Origin: Puia sp.
GTDB lineage: Bacteria; Bacteroidota; Bacteroidia; Chitinophagales; Chitinophagaceae
Assembly (NCBI GenBank): GCA_031292515.1
Contig: JARLGZ010000030.1
Coordinates: forward strand, 124,001-188,000
DNA length: 64,000 nucleotides
Direction: 5' to 3'
The position numbers and the translations under genes were made by a program. A model generated the notes under the pieces. That model was not told the origin of the DNA and made no database searches. It worked only from the letters and a program-made list of their open reading frames with translations. Shown here one piece after another: positions 51,268 to 59,814 of the stretch. Positions within the stretch are counted from its first letter, which is position 1; every line of letters starts with the position of its first letter.

Positions 51268-52347
51268 TTAATGGACGGCTCTCATGATGGTATTGGTATA
51301 AGACGAATCCACATTCCCTGCATAGACCATGATCCCGGCTTTGGTGCCTCCGGTAGGTTCCCATCCGGCTGCGGTCGTCGCATTGCTCAGGCTATTATAT
51401 TGTTTGGAGACGCCCACCATCGTTTTTGAATCACCGATGGTATTGGCCCACCGGTCGAAGCGGGTTGTGTTGTTCTCCCAATAGCCCATGTCTTCGACAA
51501 AATTCAGGTATTGGGCGACACTGGTGGATTGGCCGATCGCATAGCCTGCCTGGGCGCCGTCATAGATCGCGGCCGTATAGATCGTGCTGGTGCTGTTCGA
51601 AGACAAGGGGCCAAAATAGCTCCCGAATGCCTTTATCAGGTTGGTGTAGTGTGAGTTGGCCGCTGTGCTCCCGAGGTGCTCAACATCCAGGGCGATCCCG
51701 TCGAAATGCAGGGAGTCTATGACGCAGGCGTTGACGAATGCGGCAAACTGCGTGTAGGTCAGCCCGGTTCCGTTATAAGTGGTAAAAGGAGTGGTCGTAT
51801 TCCAGGAAGTGGCATCGTCGACATTCATCAGTACTTTTACGCCGGCCGCCTGCAGGGTCCTGACGTCCCTGATGATCGACGCATACGACGTATAATGCGG
51901 GTTGACGGTGAGGATATAGCTGGTCGGGCTGCCGTAGTGCACGGAGTCCGCCATTTCCCAGGCCGTCCCTTCGAATAGCACGACGATGTTCGCCGCCTTT
52001 GCAAAGTTTGTAAGGGGAAGATTGACGATCGGAGAACCAGTTGGGGTGGCATCGAAGGCGTAATAGGCGACTTTGTTATTTGGCGCGGCAGGTATCGCAT
52101 TGCTGATGACGAGGTTTTTTAATGCGTCACCGGTAGCGCTGCCAGCGGTCAGGGAAGGGTCTTGGGTACTGTTCATCTTTGAACAGGATATCAGGCCTGT
52201 CAGTAGGAAAGCCGCCTGGAGAACGAGGCCTGCCGGCCGATTCCGGAACGAAGATGATAATTTTCGGAATGATGATGATTGGTCCTGAAGCGAAGACGAT
52301 TCGTTTTTGAAAGACAATAAATGTCTTTGGTTGGATAGACTTTTCAT
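51268..52347 (-). CDS. GH18-family lipoprotein (endo-beta-N-acetylglucosaminidase-like)
   Basis: The 359-residue lipoprotein has an unusually long n-region (residues 1-37, with repeated SSSF/SSSL), a hydrophobic stretch and lipobox LISC with Cys55. The catalytic domain shows the GH18 strand-4 signature FDGIALDVE (215-223), where Glu223 is the expected acid. Earlier KVLMNVDDATSW and VAYYAFDATPT fit the strand-1 to strand-3 pattern of EndoF/EndoH-type enzymes that cut glycoprotein N-glycans or chitobiose. Strand ends AGIMVYAGN agree. The 5' end of the gene is continuous with an 18-bp repeat; the long n-region may have grown from it. Confidence 0.8.
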   Translation of the reverse strand: MKSLSNQRHLLSFKNESSSLQDQSSSFRKLSSSFRNRPAGLVLQAAFLLTGLISCSKMNSTQDPSLTAGSATGDALKNLVISNAIPAAPNNKVAYYAFDATPTGSPIVNLPLTNFAKAANIVVLFEGTAWEMADSVHYGSPTSYILTVNPHYTSYASIIRDVRTLQAAGVKVLMNVDDATSWNTTTPFTTYNGTGLTYTQFAAFVNACVIDSLHFDGIALDVEHLGSTAANSHYTNLIKAFGSYFGPLSSNSTSTIYTAAIYDGAQAGYAIGQSTSVAQYLNFVEDMGYWENNTTRFDRWANTIGDSKTMVGVSKQYNSLSNATTAAGWEPTGGTKAGIMVYAGNVDSSYTNTIMRAVH

Positions 52348-52352
52348 GATGG

Positions 52353-52460
52353 CGATGGTTTTGAAATTAGACAAGGTTTTGAAATCAGATAAAGTTTTGA
52401 ATTCATGCAAGGTTTTGAAATCATTTAAATTTTTGAACTCATACAAGGTTTTGTAATCAG
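52353..52460 (-). repeat. 18-bp tandem repeat, six units, before the GH18 gene
   Basis: Plus-strand units start at 52353, 52371, 52389, 52407, 52425 and 52443 (for example ACAAGGTTTTGAAATCAG, ATAAAGTTTTGAATTCAT, GCAAGGTTTTGAAATCAT). They share a TTTTGAA core. The array ends 6 bp from the GH18 ATG and translates on the minus strand as a 6-residue FKTL-type repeat. Confidence 0.85.
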
Positions 52461-52464
52461 GCAA

Positions 52465-52835
52465 TCAGGCAATGGTCGGACAGTCGGCAGTCAGATGATT
52501 GCCAATCAGACAATAATCAGGCAGTTGGAGAAAGTCCTGTACAATTAAGATATCCGGGGCGTGGACAATATCCTGCAGATAATACCCGGCTGCCGGGTTA
52601 AATGGCGCACAGAAATTTCGCCCGCTGCCTGGCGGCGGTTCGTGTTTGACAGGTTTTATAAAGAGAGGTCCTGAGAGTGCGGATGAATGCTACCGGGGCG
52701 AAGAAGCGTCAGGCCCTGACCAGACGAGAATTTTATAAGCGCTTACTACTCTAAGGTAGTGAAAATAGGCATTCTTTTTTTCAAGTTTTGCCGGACTACA
52801 AAGAAACACTTATTCAAAAAATACTATTTTTAAGG
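52465..52835. other. Divergent spacer between the GH18 and TMEM175-like genes
   Basis: The 371 bp hold repeated AATCAGGC/GACAAT words on the left, a compact palindrome ACCCGGC-T-GCCGGGT at 52584-52598, and AT-rich sequence on the right. I find no gene. The palindrome could be an operator but lies mid-spacer. Confidence 0.4.
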
Positions 52836-53495
52836 ATGTCTTTTAAAACATACAACCAGATTGCCGGGCAAAAAGTCCAGCGGATAGAAGCCATCAGTGA
52901 CGGTGTATTTGCCATCGCGCTCACTTTACTGGTCCTGGACATAAAGGTGCCTATCGGCGAAACGGTCAGGTCCGAACGGGAGCTGTTCGATAGTTTTTGC
53001 CAGCTCACTCCGAGGTTCCTGAGTTATTTCCTGAGTTTTATGACATTGGGGATATTCTGGACGGGGCACACGGCGCAATTCAGCTATATCGAAAAGAGCG
53101 ACCGGAACCTGAACTGGATATCGTTGTTCTTTTTGCTGTTCGTATCCGTCATTCCTTTTACGACTGCCTTTCTCAGTGAGCACATTCATTTCAGGCTCGC
53201 CATTGGCGTATACTGGCTGAATATATTTTTGTTGGGCTTCATGCTCTATGTGCATTGGCGCTATGCCGCCCGAAAAGGATTTCTGAGTATCCCTGCTGAA
53301 GAAACCGGCTCCGTCGACAAAGCTGTGCGAAGAAGGATCGTGATCGCGCAGTTACTTTATTTGGGCGGGGCACTCCTGTGTTTCGTGAGCAATTACCTGA
53401 GCATATTCGTGATCATTGCCGTACAGCTAAACTATGCGCTGGCGATTTTTTCGGGGAGGACCAGGAGAGAGTCAGGCAGAGCCGATAAATTGTAG
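52836..53495 (+). CDS. TMEM175-family potassium channel-like protein (DUF1211)
   Basis: This 219-residue protein has six predicted membrane helices. The first carries RIEAISDGVFAIALTLLVLDIKVP, the RxxxFSD-like signature of TMEM175 channels with SD instead of FSD. The rest (PRFLSYFLSFMTLGIFWTGHTAQF, LNWISLFFLLFVSVIPFTTAFL) fits bacterial TMEM175, which forms tetrameric potassium channels. Specificity is inferred from family. The ATG at 52836 is preferred over an upstream in-frame codon because the signature begins soon after. Confidence 0.82.
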   Translation: MSFKTYNQIAGQKVQRIEAISDGVFAIALTLLVLDIKVPIGETVRSERELFDSFCQLTPRFLSYFLSFMTLGIFWTGHTAQFSYIEKSDRNLNWISLFFLLFVSVIPFTTAFLSEHIHFRLAIGVYWLNIFLLGFMLYVHWRYAARKGFLSIPAEETGSVDKAVRRRIVIAQLLYLGGALLCFVSNYLSIFVIIAVQLNYALAIFSGRTRRESGRADKL

Positions 53496-53579
53496 ATTCC
53501 GGCGATTGGGGTATCAAGGCTGCAAAATATAAAATGATAGTCTCTTGGTAGTCTCTGGTTAACGAAGCCGTCCCGGGGT

Positions 53580-56288
53580 TCAGCGTTGATTGAGCTTCAC
53601 GGCCCTGAACAGGTTGTCGGAGGCTTGGATGATCTTTTGTTTCAGCCGGGGATCGTAGTGCGGGTGGTCGCGCAGAAATTGACGGACGATGGCCGCCGCC
53701 GAGGGGGTGTTGTAGTAACCGAGGGTGGCCTGCAGCCAGCTTTGCGGGAAGAAGACACCTCCCGTGGCATGGACCTGCTCCAGGAGTTCAAGGCTGGGGC
53801 GGATGTATTTTTCGGAAGTATCGTTGCGCAGGGGGTGATGAAGATAGCCCAGCGCGGTAAGTACCCAGGATTCTTTTTGCCGGTTTTCGCGGTTTTTCAG
53901 CGACCCAAAGAACCGGTCGCGTTCCCGCTGGTCGTCGGAGAGAGCGGGCAGGAGGAATACCAGTCTTCTCCGGTTGTCGACATTCTTGATACGACTGAGC
54001 TGATCCCGGAGAATATCCTTCCATCCTGGGTATTGCCGGAGCGCAAGTCCTGTGGCGAGGGCGGTATAGTCCTCCTCGGAAAGTTTCACACCGGAGGGGG
54101 GATGCTGGTCTCTCCAAATCCGGAAGAGCGTATCCTGAGCCTCGCGATCCAGGGATATATTGCTGAAGGCCTGGAAGAGGAGCTTCTTACTGTTCGGATG
54201 GTCGTTCTGTTGCATGGCGCTCCAGAGGCTGTCGCCTATCGAACGCCCCACCGTGTTTCTGTTGGTTGTGTTTCTGTCCGCCGTGTTTTTTACCGTCTTG
54301 TTTCTCCGCTCCGTATTTCTCTCTCCGCGGGGCAGGAAACGCCAGAAGACGGATTGCAGTTGTTCCAGCAAGAGGCCCAGGTTCAGTTCCTCTTTTTCCA
54401 GGGTCAGGCCTTTCGTTGCCCACGCGAGATATTGGGTGGGGCAGAGCGCCCGGCCTGCCAGCATATTCTCATAGAGGTTGATATAGGCAGAAGCCCGCTT
54501 CACCGGGTCGGCGAGCGTGAAGAGGCCGGCGGCAGATTTGCCGTCCGCGGGGAACAGGCCATAGCCTTCTCCTCCGGCATTAAAGACGATAAACAAAGGC
54601 AGTGGCTTCCCCCTGGCGGAGCCGATCCTCTTTTCCGGGCCGTCCATAAAAACGGGGATGGATTCCGTATGATCCCGGTAGACGAGTGCGATTTTAAAAG
54701 ACTGTGGCCAGGTATTGTCGCTTCCATCTTCTGCTTTTTGCAGAAGCGTCAGGCTTTCGATCCAGCCGTTTTCCGCTTTCATCCGGTAGCTGAAGACGGG
54801 TCTGCCCGGCTTTTCGACCCACACGCGATTCCAACTCTGCAAGTCACGGGTCGTGTGAGCGCCGAGGATCTCTATCAGTTCGGGCCAGGAGGCGTTCCCA
54901 TAAGCATAGCGGTGCAGGTATTCCCGTACGCCGGCGCGGAAGGCTGTGTCGCCCATCAGCATCTCGAGCTGACGCATCATCACCGGCGCTTTGTGATAGA
55001 TGATATTCCCATACAGCGAGCCGGCATCCTGCAGATTTTCCAGGGGCTGACGGATCGGGTTGCTGCCTGCCGTACGATCAGTGCTGTAGGCGGCGGGCAG
55101 GTGTCCTGTCAGGAATTTCAGATCGGCGTTGTCATCGGGGTAAGCAGCGCGGGCGATCTTGTCGGCCATGAAGTTGGCGAATACCTCTTTCATCCACACA
55201 TCGTTGAACCAACGCATCGTGACGAGGTCTCCGAACCACATATGCGAGGTCTCATGCGACAGCAGGGCTACCCGGTTGATCAGCTGATCGCGGGTCGCTC
55301 CTTCGGGTAAAAAAAGGGTCGAAGCGCGGTATTGGATCGCTCCCGGGTGTTCCATGCCCCCAAACTGAAAATCCGGGATGGCTACAAAATCGAATTTTTT
55401 GAAAGGATAGGAGATGCCGGTATAGTCTTGCAGGAAACCGATCGCATCCGAGTGTATCCGGAAGACGGAATCGAGGCTCATTTTTAATTTGACGCTGTCT
55501 GTTTCGCGGTAATAGAAATGCATGGGCCGCGGCCCACCTTCAGATCGATCTCCGGGCAGTAGCCTGGCCTGGGCGGTGTCCCGGCCGAGTTCGTAAAAAT
55601 GGCCGGCGGCGAAAGAAAACAGGTAGGTGGGTATCGGATCCGAGGCCTCGTAGCGATAACGCTTATGATCTCCTTCGTCGAGAGAATCCAGGAGGGGACC
55701 ATTGGTCAGTGCGTGCCAGTCTTTTGGCAAGTCCAGGGAGAGGGTGAACCGGGCTTTCAGATCGGGCTGATCGAAGCAGGGAAACAGCGTCCTTGCCCGG
55801 TCGGGAACCAGCAGGGTGTACAGAAAATCCGGGTTGCGGTTCAGCGAGAGGTCTCCGGCCGTGAAAAGGATCCCGATTGTGTTGGGGCCTTTTTTTAGCA
55901 GCCGGCCTTCTATCAGCAGGTGTTCGTGGGTTAGGGTGACGGGAGCCGGGTAGCCGTTTACTGTCAGGGCGTGTATAGCTTTTGCCGAATCCCTGAAATC
56001 CAATTGGAGCAGGGCGGGCGACTGCCGAAAGACGAAATCTATTTTTTCCACGGCTTCTACCCGCTGCCCGGGATGGGCAGGCAGGCTAAACTGCAGGTCG
56101 TAGGAGAGGTCTTTTATGGCGGCGGTCCTGAAACGAGCCAGGGTCCGGGAGACACCGGGTTCGACGAGCTTTTGGGACCGGGCGGGGATGAGGGTGGCAA
56201 GTACATGGGCGGCGGTCAGCAACGCGACGAGCAACCCGGTTGGTGACCCAGTCGGCAGCCATTGATGTGTGCGGACAATCTCCTTCAT
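53580..56288 (-). CDS. M1-family zinc aminopeptidase
   Basis: The 902-residue exported metallopeptidase has a signal segment (GLLVALLTAAHVLATLIPA, residues 18-36), an N-terminal beta domain, and the catalytic domain with GGMEH (310-314, in place of GxMEN), zinc ligands HETSH (345-349) and the third ligand Glu368 in WMKEVF. The remainder is an alpha-helical C-terminal domain. It removes N-terminal residues from peptides in the periplasm. The GxMEN Asn is replaced by His, which could alter substrate N-terminus recognition. A low-complexity Arg/Asn/Thr-rich insert (about 650-685) interrupts the C-terminal domain. Confidence 0.9.
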   Translation of the reverse strand: MKEIVRTHQWLPTGSPTGLLVALLTAAHVLATLIPARSQKLVEPGVSRTLARFRTAAIKDLSYDLQFSLPAHPGQRVEAVEKIDFVFRQSPALLQLDFRDSAKAIHALTVNGYPAPVTLTHEHLLIEGRLLKKGPNTIGILFTAGDLSLNRNPDFLYTLLVPDRARTLFPCFDQPDLKARFTLSLDLPKDWHALTNGPLLDSLDEGDHKRYRYEASDPIPTYLFSFAAGHFYELGRDTAQARLLPGDRSEGGPRPMHFYYRETDSVKLKMSLDSVFRIHSDAIGFLQDYTGISYPFKKFDFVAIPDFQFGGMEHPGAIQYRASTLFLPEGATRDQLINRVALLSHETSHMWFGDLVTMRWFNDVWMKEVFANFMADKIARAAYPDDNADLKFLTGHLPAAYSTDRTAGSNPIRQPLENLQDAGSLYGNIIYHKAPVMMRQLEMLMGDTAFRAGVREYLHRYAYGNASWPELIEILGAHTTRDLQSWNRVWVEKPGRPVFSYRMKAENGWIESLTLLQKAEDGSDNTWPQSFKIALVYRDHTESIPVFMDGPEKRIGSARGKPLPLFIVFNAGGEGYGLFPADGKSAAGLFTLADPVKRASAYINLYENMLAGRALCPTQYLAWATKGLTLEKEELNLGLLLEQLQSVFWRFLPRGERNTERRNKTVKNTADRNTTNRNTVGRSIGDSLWSAMQQNDHPNSKKLLFQAFSNISLDREAQDTLFRIWRDQHPPSGVKLSEEDYTALATGLALRQYPGWKDILRDQLSRIKNVDNRRRLVFLLPALSDDQRERDRFFGSLKNRENRQKESWVLTALGYLHHPLRNDTSEKYIRPSLELLEQVHATGGVFFPQSWLQATLGYYNTPSAAAIVRQFLRDHPHYDPRLKQKIIQASDNLFRAVKLNQR

Positions 56289-56493
56289 TCCTGAAATATA
56301 GAATTTAGGGCTCAGAACCTGCGGGGGGCCGGCGGGAAAATTAAATTCGCATGTATATATTATTGACTAACAATTATTTATTTCCTGACTTTTTCACTTT
56401 TCGATCCCGTTTCTGGCCCGCGTTCAAAAAAAAGCAAAAAAAAATTTTTTTCGGGGGGTATCTTATGAGCGCTTTCGTCTCTATCATGGAAGT

Positions 56494-57318
56494 ATGAACA
56501 ACATTAAGATCACCGAGCAGCCTTCGAAATACAGGCATCTCGAAAAAATGACCGTCGAAGAACTGACTGCGCATATCAATCACGAAGACCAGACCGTCGC
56601 CCTTGCTATTGAAAAAGCATTGCCCGCCTTGAATAAACTGATCACCACCATTGCAGGAAAACTGAAAGCGGGTGGAAGGCTTTTCTATCTGGGGGCCGGC
56701 AGCGGCGGCAGGCTTTCGGTGTTGGACGCCATTGAACTACCGACGACTTTTGGCGTTTCTCCCGAATTGGTGCAACCCATCCTGGCCGGAGGAGTTGAGC
56801 GGCTCATCGAAGCCCCGGAAGAAATGGAAGATGACCGGGACGGCGGCTGGAAGATGCTACTGGAGCGGAAGGTCTCGGACAAAGACCTCGTGCTGGGCAT
56901 TACGGCAAGCGGCAGCACGCCTTTCGTCGTGGAAGGCCTCCGGCAATGCCGTGCACATGGGATCACCACGGGATGTCTCACCAACAATCCTGGTACGGAA
57001 GTGGCGGCGCAGGCCGATCTGCCCGTTGAAGTCATCACCGGCCCGGAGTTCCTGAGCGGCAGTACCCGTATGAAGAGCGGCACAGCCCAAAAGATGATAT
57101 TCGATATGATCAGTACGACCGTAATGATACAATTGGGGCGGGTACTGGATAACAGGATGGTGCATGTGAAACTGATCAACGACAAGATCACGGACCGTGC
57201 GGTAAAGATCCTGATGGAGCAATCGGGCCTGGACAATTATGACGAAGCAAAGGTCCTCCTGCTCAGGCACGGGAGCGTAAAAGCTGCATTGGATCATATT
57301 GAAACGACCGGTAAATAA
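56494..57318 (+). CDS. murQ: N-acetylmuramic acid 6-phosphate etherase
   Basis: The 274-residue SIS-domain enzyme cleaves the lactyl ether of MurNAc 6-phosphate, giving GlcNAc 6-phosphate and lactate in peptidoglycan recycling. Signature parts are YLGAGSGGRLSVLDAIELPTTFG, GITASGSTPFVVEGL and GPEFLSGSTRMKSGTAQKMI. It is about 25 residues shorter than E. coli MurQ, at the C-terminus. It is the first gene of a five-gene same-strand run; the sugar transporter begins 4 bp after its stop. Confidence 0.96.
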   Translation: MNNIKITEQPSKYRHLEKMTVEELTAHINHEDQTVALAIEKALPALNKLITTIAGKLKAGGRLFYLGAGSGGRLSVLDAIELPTTFGVSPELVQPILAGGVERLIEAPEEMEDDRDGGWKMLLERKVSDKDLVLGITASGSTPFVVEGLRQCRAHGITTGCLTNNPGTEVAAQADLPVEVITGPEFLSGSTRMKSGTAQKMIFDMISTTVMIQLGRVLDNRMVHVKLINDKITDRAVKILMEQSGLDNYDEAKVLLLRHGSVKAALDHIETTGK

Positions 57319-57322
57319 TCAT

Positions 57323-58666
57323 ATGCAAGAAGATAGCCTCGCGCTCAGCGTGCCAGCCAGTAAACGCCTCGCCAGCCCCATGGTAATCATCGGGATCCTG
57401 TTCTTTGTCTTTGGATTTGTGACCTGGCTGGGCGCTGTATTGATCCCATACCTGCAGATAGCCTGTCAGCTGAATATTTTCGAGTCTTACCTGGTGACTT
57501 TTGCTTTTTACATCTCTTACTTCATCATGGCTATTCCCATCTCCCCGGTGCTGAGAAGGACCGGGTACAAAAAGGGGATTTCGCTTGGACTGTTGTTCAT
57601 GGCTATCGGATCGTTGTTGTTTATTCCGGCAGCTATCAACCGTCAATATCTTTTGTTCCTGATAGGGCTTTTCGTCCAGGGTATGGGGCTGACCTTGCTG
57701 CAGACGGCGGCCAATCCTTATGTGACCATCCTGGGCCCGCGCGAAAGCGCCGCCAAAAGAATGAGCTTTATGGGGATGTGCAATGGAGTGGCGGCAGTTT
57801 TGGGCCCTCTTGTGCTGGGGTCCGTTATCCTTGAAAACGCTGACAAGATCGGGAAACAGGCAAAATTGCTCAGCCCTGCCGAACGTACTCTCCTGTTGGA
57901 TGAACTGGGCCGTCGCGTAATCCTGCCTTATGCAATTATTGCGATTGTGCTGGCCCTGCTGGCCGTGCTGGCATTTTTTTCCGGCTTGCCGGAAATAAAT
58001 AGCGATCCGGAAGAGGACGCGATGATGGAAGCGGAGATCGCAGCGGTGGCCGCAGTTCCGGGAGGAGCAACGGTGCCCGCCCTGGTGCGAAGCGGAAAGA
58101 CCAAAACCAGCATCTTTCAGTTCCCTCACCTTCTGCTGGGAGTCCTCACGCTTTTCCTTTACGTGGGTGTGGAAGTGATCGCGGGTGATACAGTGATCAA
58201 TTATGGCGTCTACTATCATATCCCTTTGTCTTCATCGAGGTATTTTGGCAACCTCACACAAATCTTTATGCTGATCGGGTACCTGGTAGGGGCTGTCTGT
58301 ATACCCAAATACCTAAGCCAGGAGAAAGCGCTGCGGTATTCGTCCCTTTTGGGTATCTTTTTCGCACTGGCGGCATTGATGACCAGCGGTGCACTTTCGG
58401 TGGTTTTTGTCTCCCTGTTCGGTATCGCTAATGCGATGATCTGGCCTTCCATCTGGCCACTGGCGATCAGCGGCCTGGGAAAATTTACAAAGATCGCTTC
58501 CTCCCTGCTGATCATGGCCATCGGCGGGGGTGCCATTCTTCCTCTTTTATACGGATACCTGGCTGGTAAATTTGACAGTCATCATGCGTATTGGATCGTG
58601 ATACCCTGCTATCTGGCTATTTTGTTTTATTCGTACAAAGGGCATAAGATCCGCACCGGTCGATAA
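57323..58666 (+). CDS. Sugar MFS transporter (FucP/NagP-like)
   Basis: This 447-residue 12-helix permease belongs to the FucP branch of MFS sugar transporters (GFVTWLGAVLIPYLQIACQLN, GLFVQGMGLTLLQTAANPYVTILGP, WPSIWPLAISGLGKFTK). Located 4 bp after murQ, it probably imports MurNAc, anhydro-MurNAc or GlcNAc. The ATG at 57323 is used; an upstream in-frame ATG overlaps murQ. A central hydrophilic loop of about 60 residues separates the two halves. Confidence 0.9.
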   Translation: MQEDSLALSVPASKRLASPMVIIGILFFVFGFVTWLGAVLIPYLQIACQLNIFESYLVTFAFYISYFIMAIPISPVLRRTGYKKGISLGLLFMAIGSLLFIPAAINRQYLLFLIGLFVQGMGLTLLQTAANPYVTILGPRESAAKRMSFMGMCNGVAAVLGPLVLGSVILENADKIGKQAKLLSPAERTLLLDELGRRVILPYAIIAIVLALLAVLAFFSGLPEINSDPEEDAMMEAEIAAVAAVPGGATVPALVRSGKTKTSIFQFPHLLLGVLTLFLYVGVEVIAGDTVINYGVYYHIPLSSSRYFGNLTQIFMLIGYLVGAVCIPKYLSQEKALRYSSLLGIFFALAALMTSGALSVVFVSLFGIANAMIWPSIWPLAISGLGKFTKIASSLLIMAIGGGAILPLLYGYLAGKFDSHHAYWIVIPCYLAILFYSYKGHKIRTGR

Positions 58667-58735
58667 CTGGGGCGGGTGATGAATATGAGACTGGTCGACC
58701 TCGGGGCGCCGGTTGCTAAAAATAGTTTTGAAAAA

Positions 58736-59578
58736 ATGATTATGATGAACGTGAATCGATTTTTGTCCTTTGCATTGTCTTTTGTTTTTGTATTTGTCCT
58801 TTCTATGTCTTCCGTGCAGATGGTTGCCCAGAGCCTGCCGGTTAGCCGGCACCGGCATGTGGTGATCGCCCATCGCGGAGATCATGTATCCCTTCCCGAG
58901 AACACCCTGCTCGCTTATAAACAGGGGATAGACGATGGCGCGGACTATGTGGAGGTAGATCTCCGGACCACCCGTGACAGTTTCCTGGTGGTGATGCACA
59001 ACGAGACCGTTGACCGGATGACGAACGGAAGAGGAGCGATCCGGGATTTCGACTATGCGGCGATCCGAGGGTTGGTGATCTGGGATGCCGTGCACAACCA
59101 GGCTACCCGGATCCCGTCTTTTGAAGAAGTCCTGGCACTTTGCAGAAATAAAATAAATATCTATCTCGATTTCAAAGAGGCGGACCCGGGCGTGACCTAT
59201 GCCATGATAAAAAAAGCGGGGATGGAAAAACATGTCGCCGTTTATGCCAACAGCCTGGAACAAATCACCGAATGGGGCAAGGTCGCGCCCGCAATGCCTG
59301 TGATCACCAGCATTCCCGATGAACTGAAAGATTCGGCGGCCGTGGCGGCCTTCCTAGACCGTTACCCGATCGTGGGAGTCGATGGCTCGATCGGGCAGTA
59401 CAGCCCGGCTATCTATCGCTTGTTCGCGCAGCGTCATATTGCCGTCTGGTTGGACGTACAACAGAAGGACGAAGGCCCTGCGACCTGGGAAAAGGCGCTC
59501 GCTGAAAAAGTGCCTGGCATGCAATCCGATCATCCGGCTGCGCTGGTGGCTTATTTGAAGCAAAAGGGGATAAGGTAG
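58736..59578 (+). CDS. Secreted glycerophosphodiester phosphodiesterase (GDPD), first copy
   Basis: The 280-residue protein has a signal peptide (FLSFALSFVFVFVLSMSS) and a GDPD TIM barrel: catalytic His46-Arg47 (AHRGDH), Glu55-Asn56, Glu73/Asp75 (YVEVDL) and His88 (VMHNE), all in place. It hydrolyses glycerophosphodiesters to glycerol 3-phosphate and an alcohol, probably in the periplasm. Located after murQ and a sugar transporter, it may release glycerol phosphate from lipids or wall teichoic acid; that is inference. Confidence 0.92.
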   Translation: MIMMNVNRFLSFALSFVFVFVLSMSSVQMVAQSLPVSRHRHVVIAHRGDHVSLPENTLLAYKQGIDDGADYVEVDLRTTRDSFLVVMHNETVDRMTNGRGAIRDFDYAAIRGLVIWDAVHNQATRIPSFEEVLALCRNKINIYLDFKEADPGVTYAMIKKAGMEKHVAVYANSLEQITEWGKVAPAMPVITSIPDELKDSAAVAAFLDRYPIVGVDGSIGQYSPAIYRLFAQRHIAVWLDVQQKDEGPATWEKALAEKVPGMQSDHPAALVAYLKQKGIR

Positions 59579-59634
59579 TGAGTGGTGAGTGGTCAGTAGT
59601 GAGTGGTGAGTAGTGAGTGGTCAGTAGTGAGTAG
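59579..59634 (+). repeat. Heptanucleotide tandem repeat, eight units, block C
   Basis: Eight units follow directly after the GDPD stop codon: TGAGTGG, TGAGTGG, TCAGTAG, TGAGTGG, TGAGTAG, TGAGTGG, TCAGTAG, TGAGTAG. Confidence 0.85.
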
Positions 59635-59693
59635 TGAAATCGAGGAAGGAGATTCATCGGGACAAATGAGAAGACCTGCGGGCGAGATAATAA

Positions 59694-59728
59694 TGAGTAG
59701 TCAATAGTCAATAGTGAATAGTGAGTGT
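59694..59728 (+). repeat. Heptanucleotide tandem repeat, five units, block D
   Basis: TGAGTAG, TCAATAG, TCAATAG, TGAATAG, TGAGTGT in the same 236-bp junction between the two GDPD genes. The rest of the junction (59635-59693) is purine-rich with no gene seen. Confidence 0.75.
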
Positions 59729-59814
59729 ATTCAGTTCTGAGATTCTTTAATATGCAGTATATGGTTTCCTCTTTTTCGAAACGATCCTATCAATCAAAAC
59801 AGTTCCATTTAACC

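Noticed and set aside
53586-55310. Long plus-strand open frame of 574 codons opposite the M1 peptidase gene
   Set aside because: It is a mirror frame of a clear aminopeptidase with zinc motif; it shows no family resemblance and no start context.
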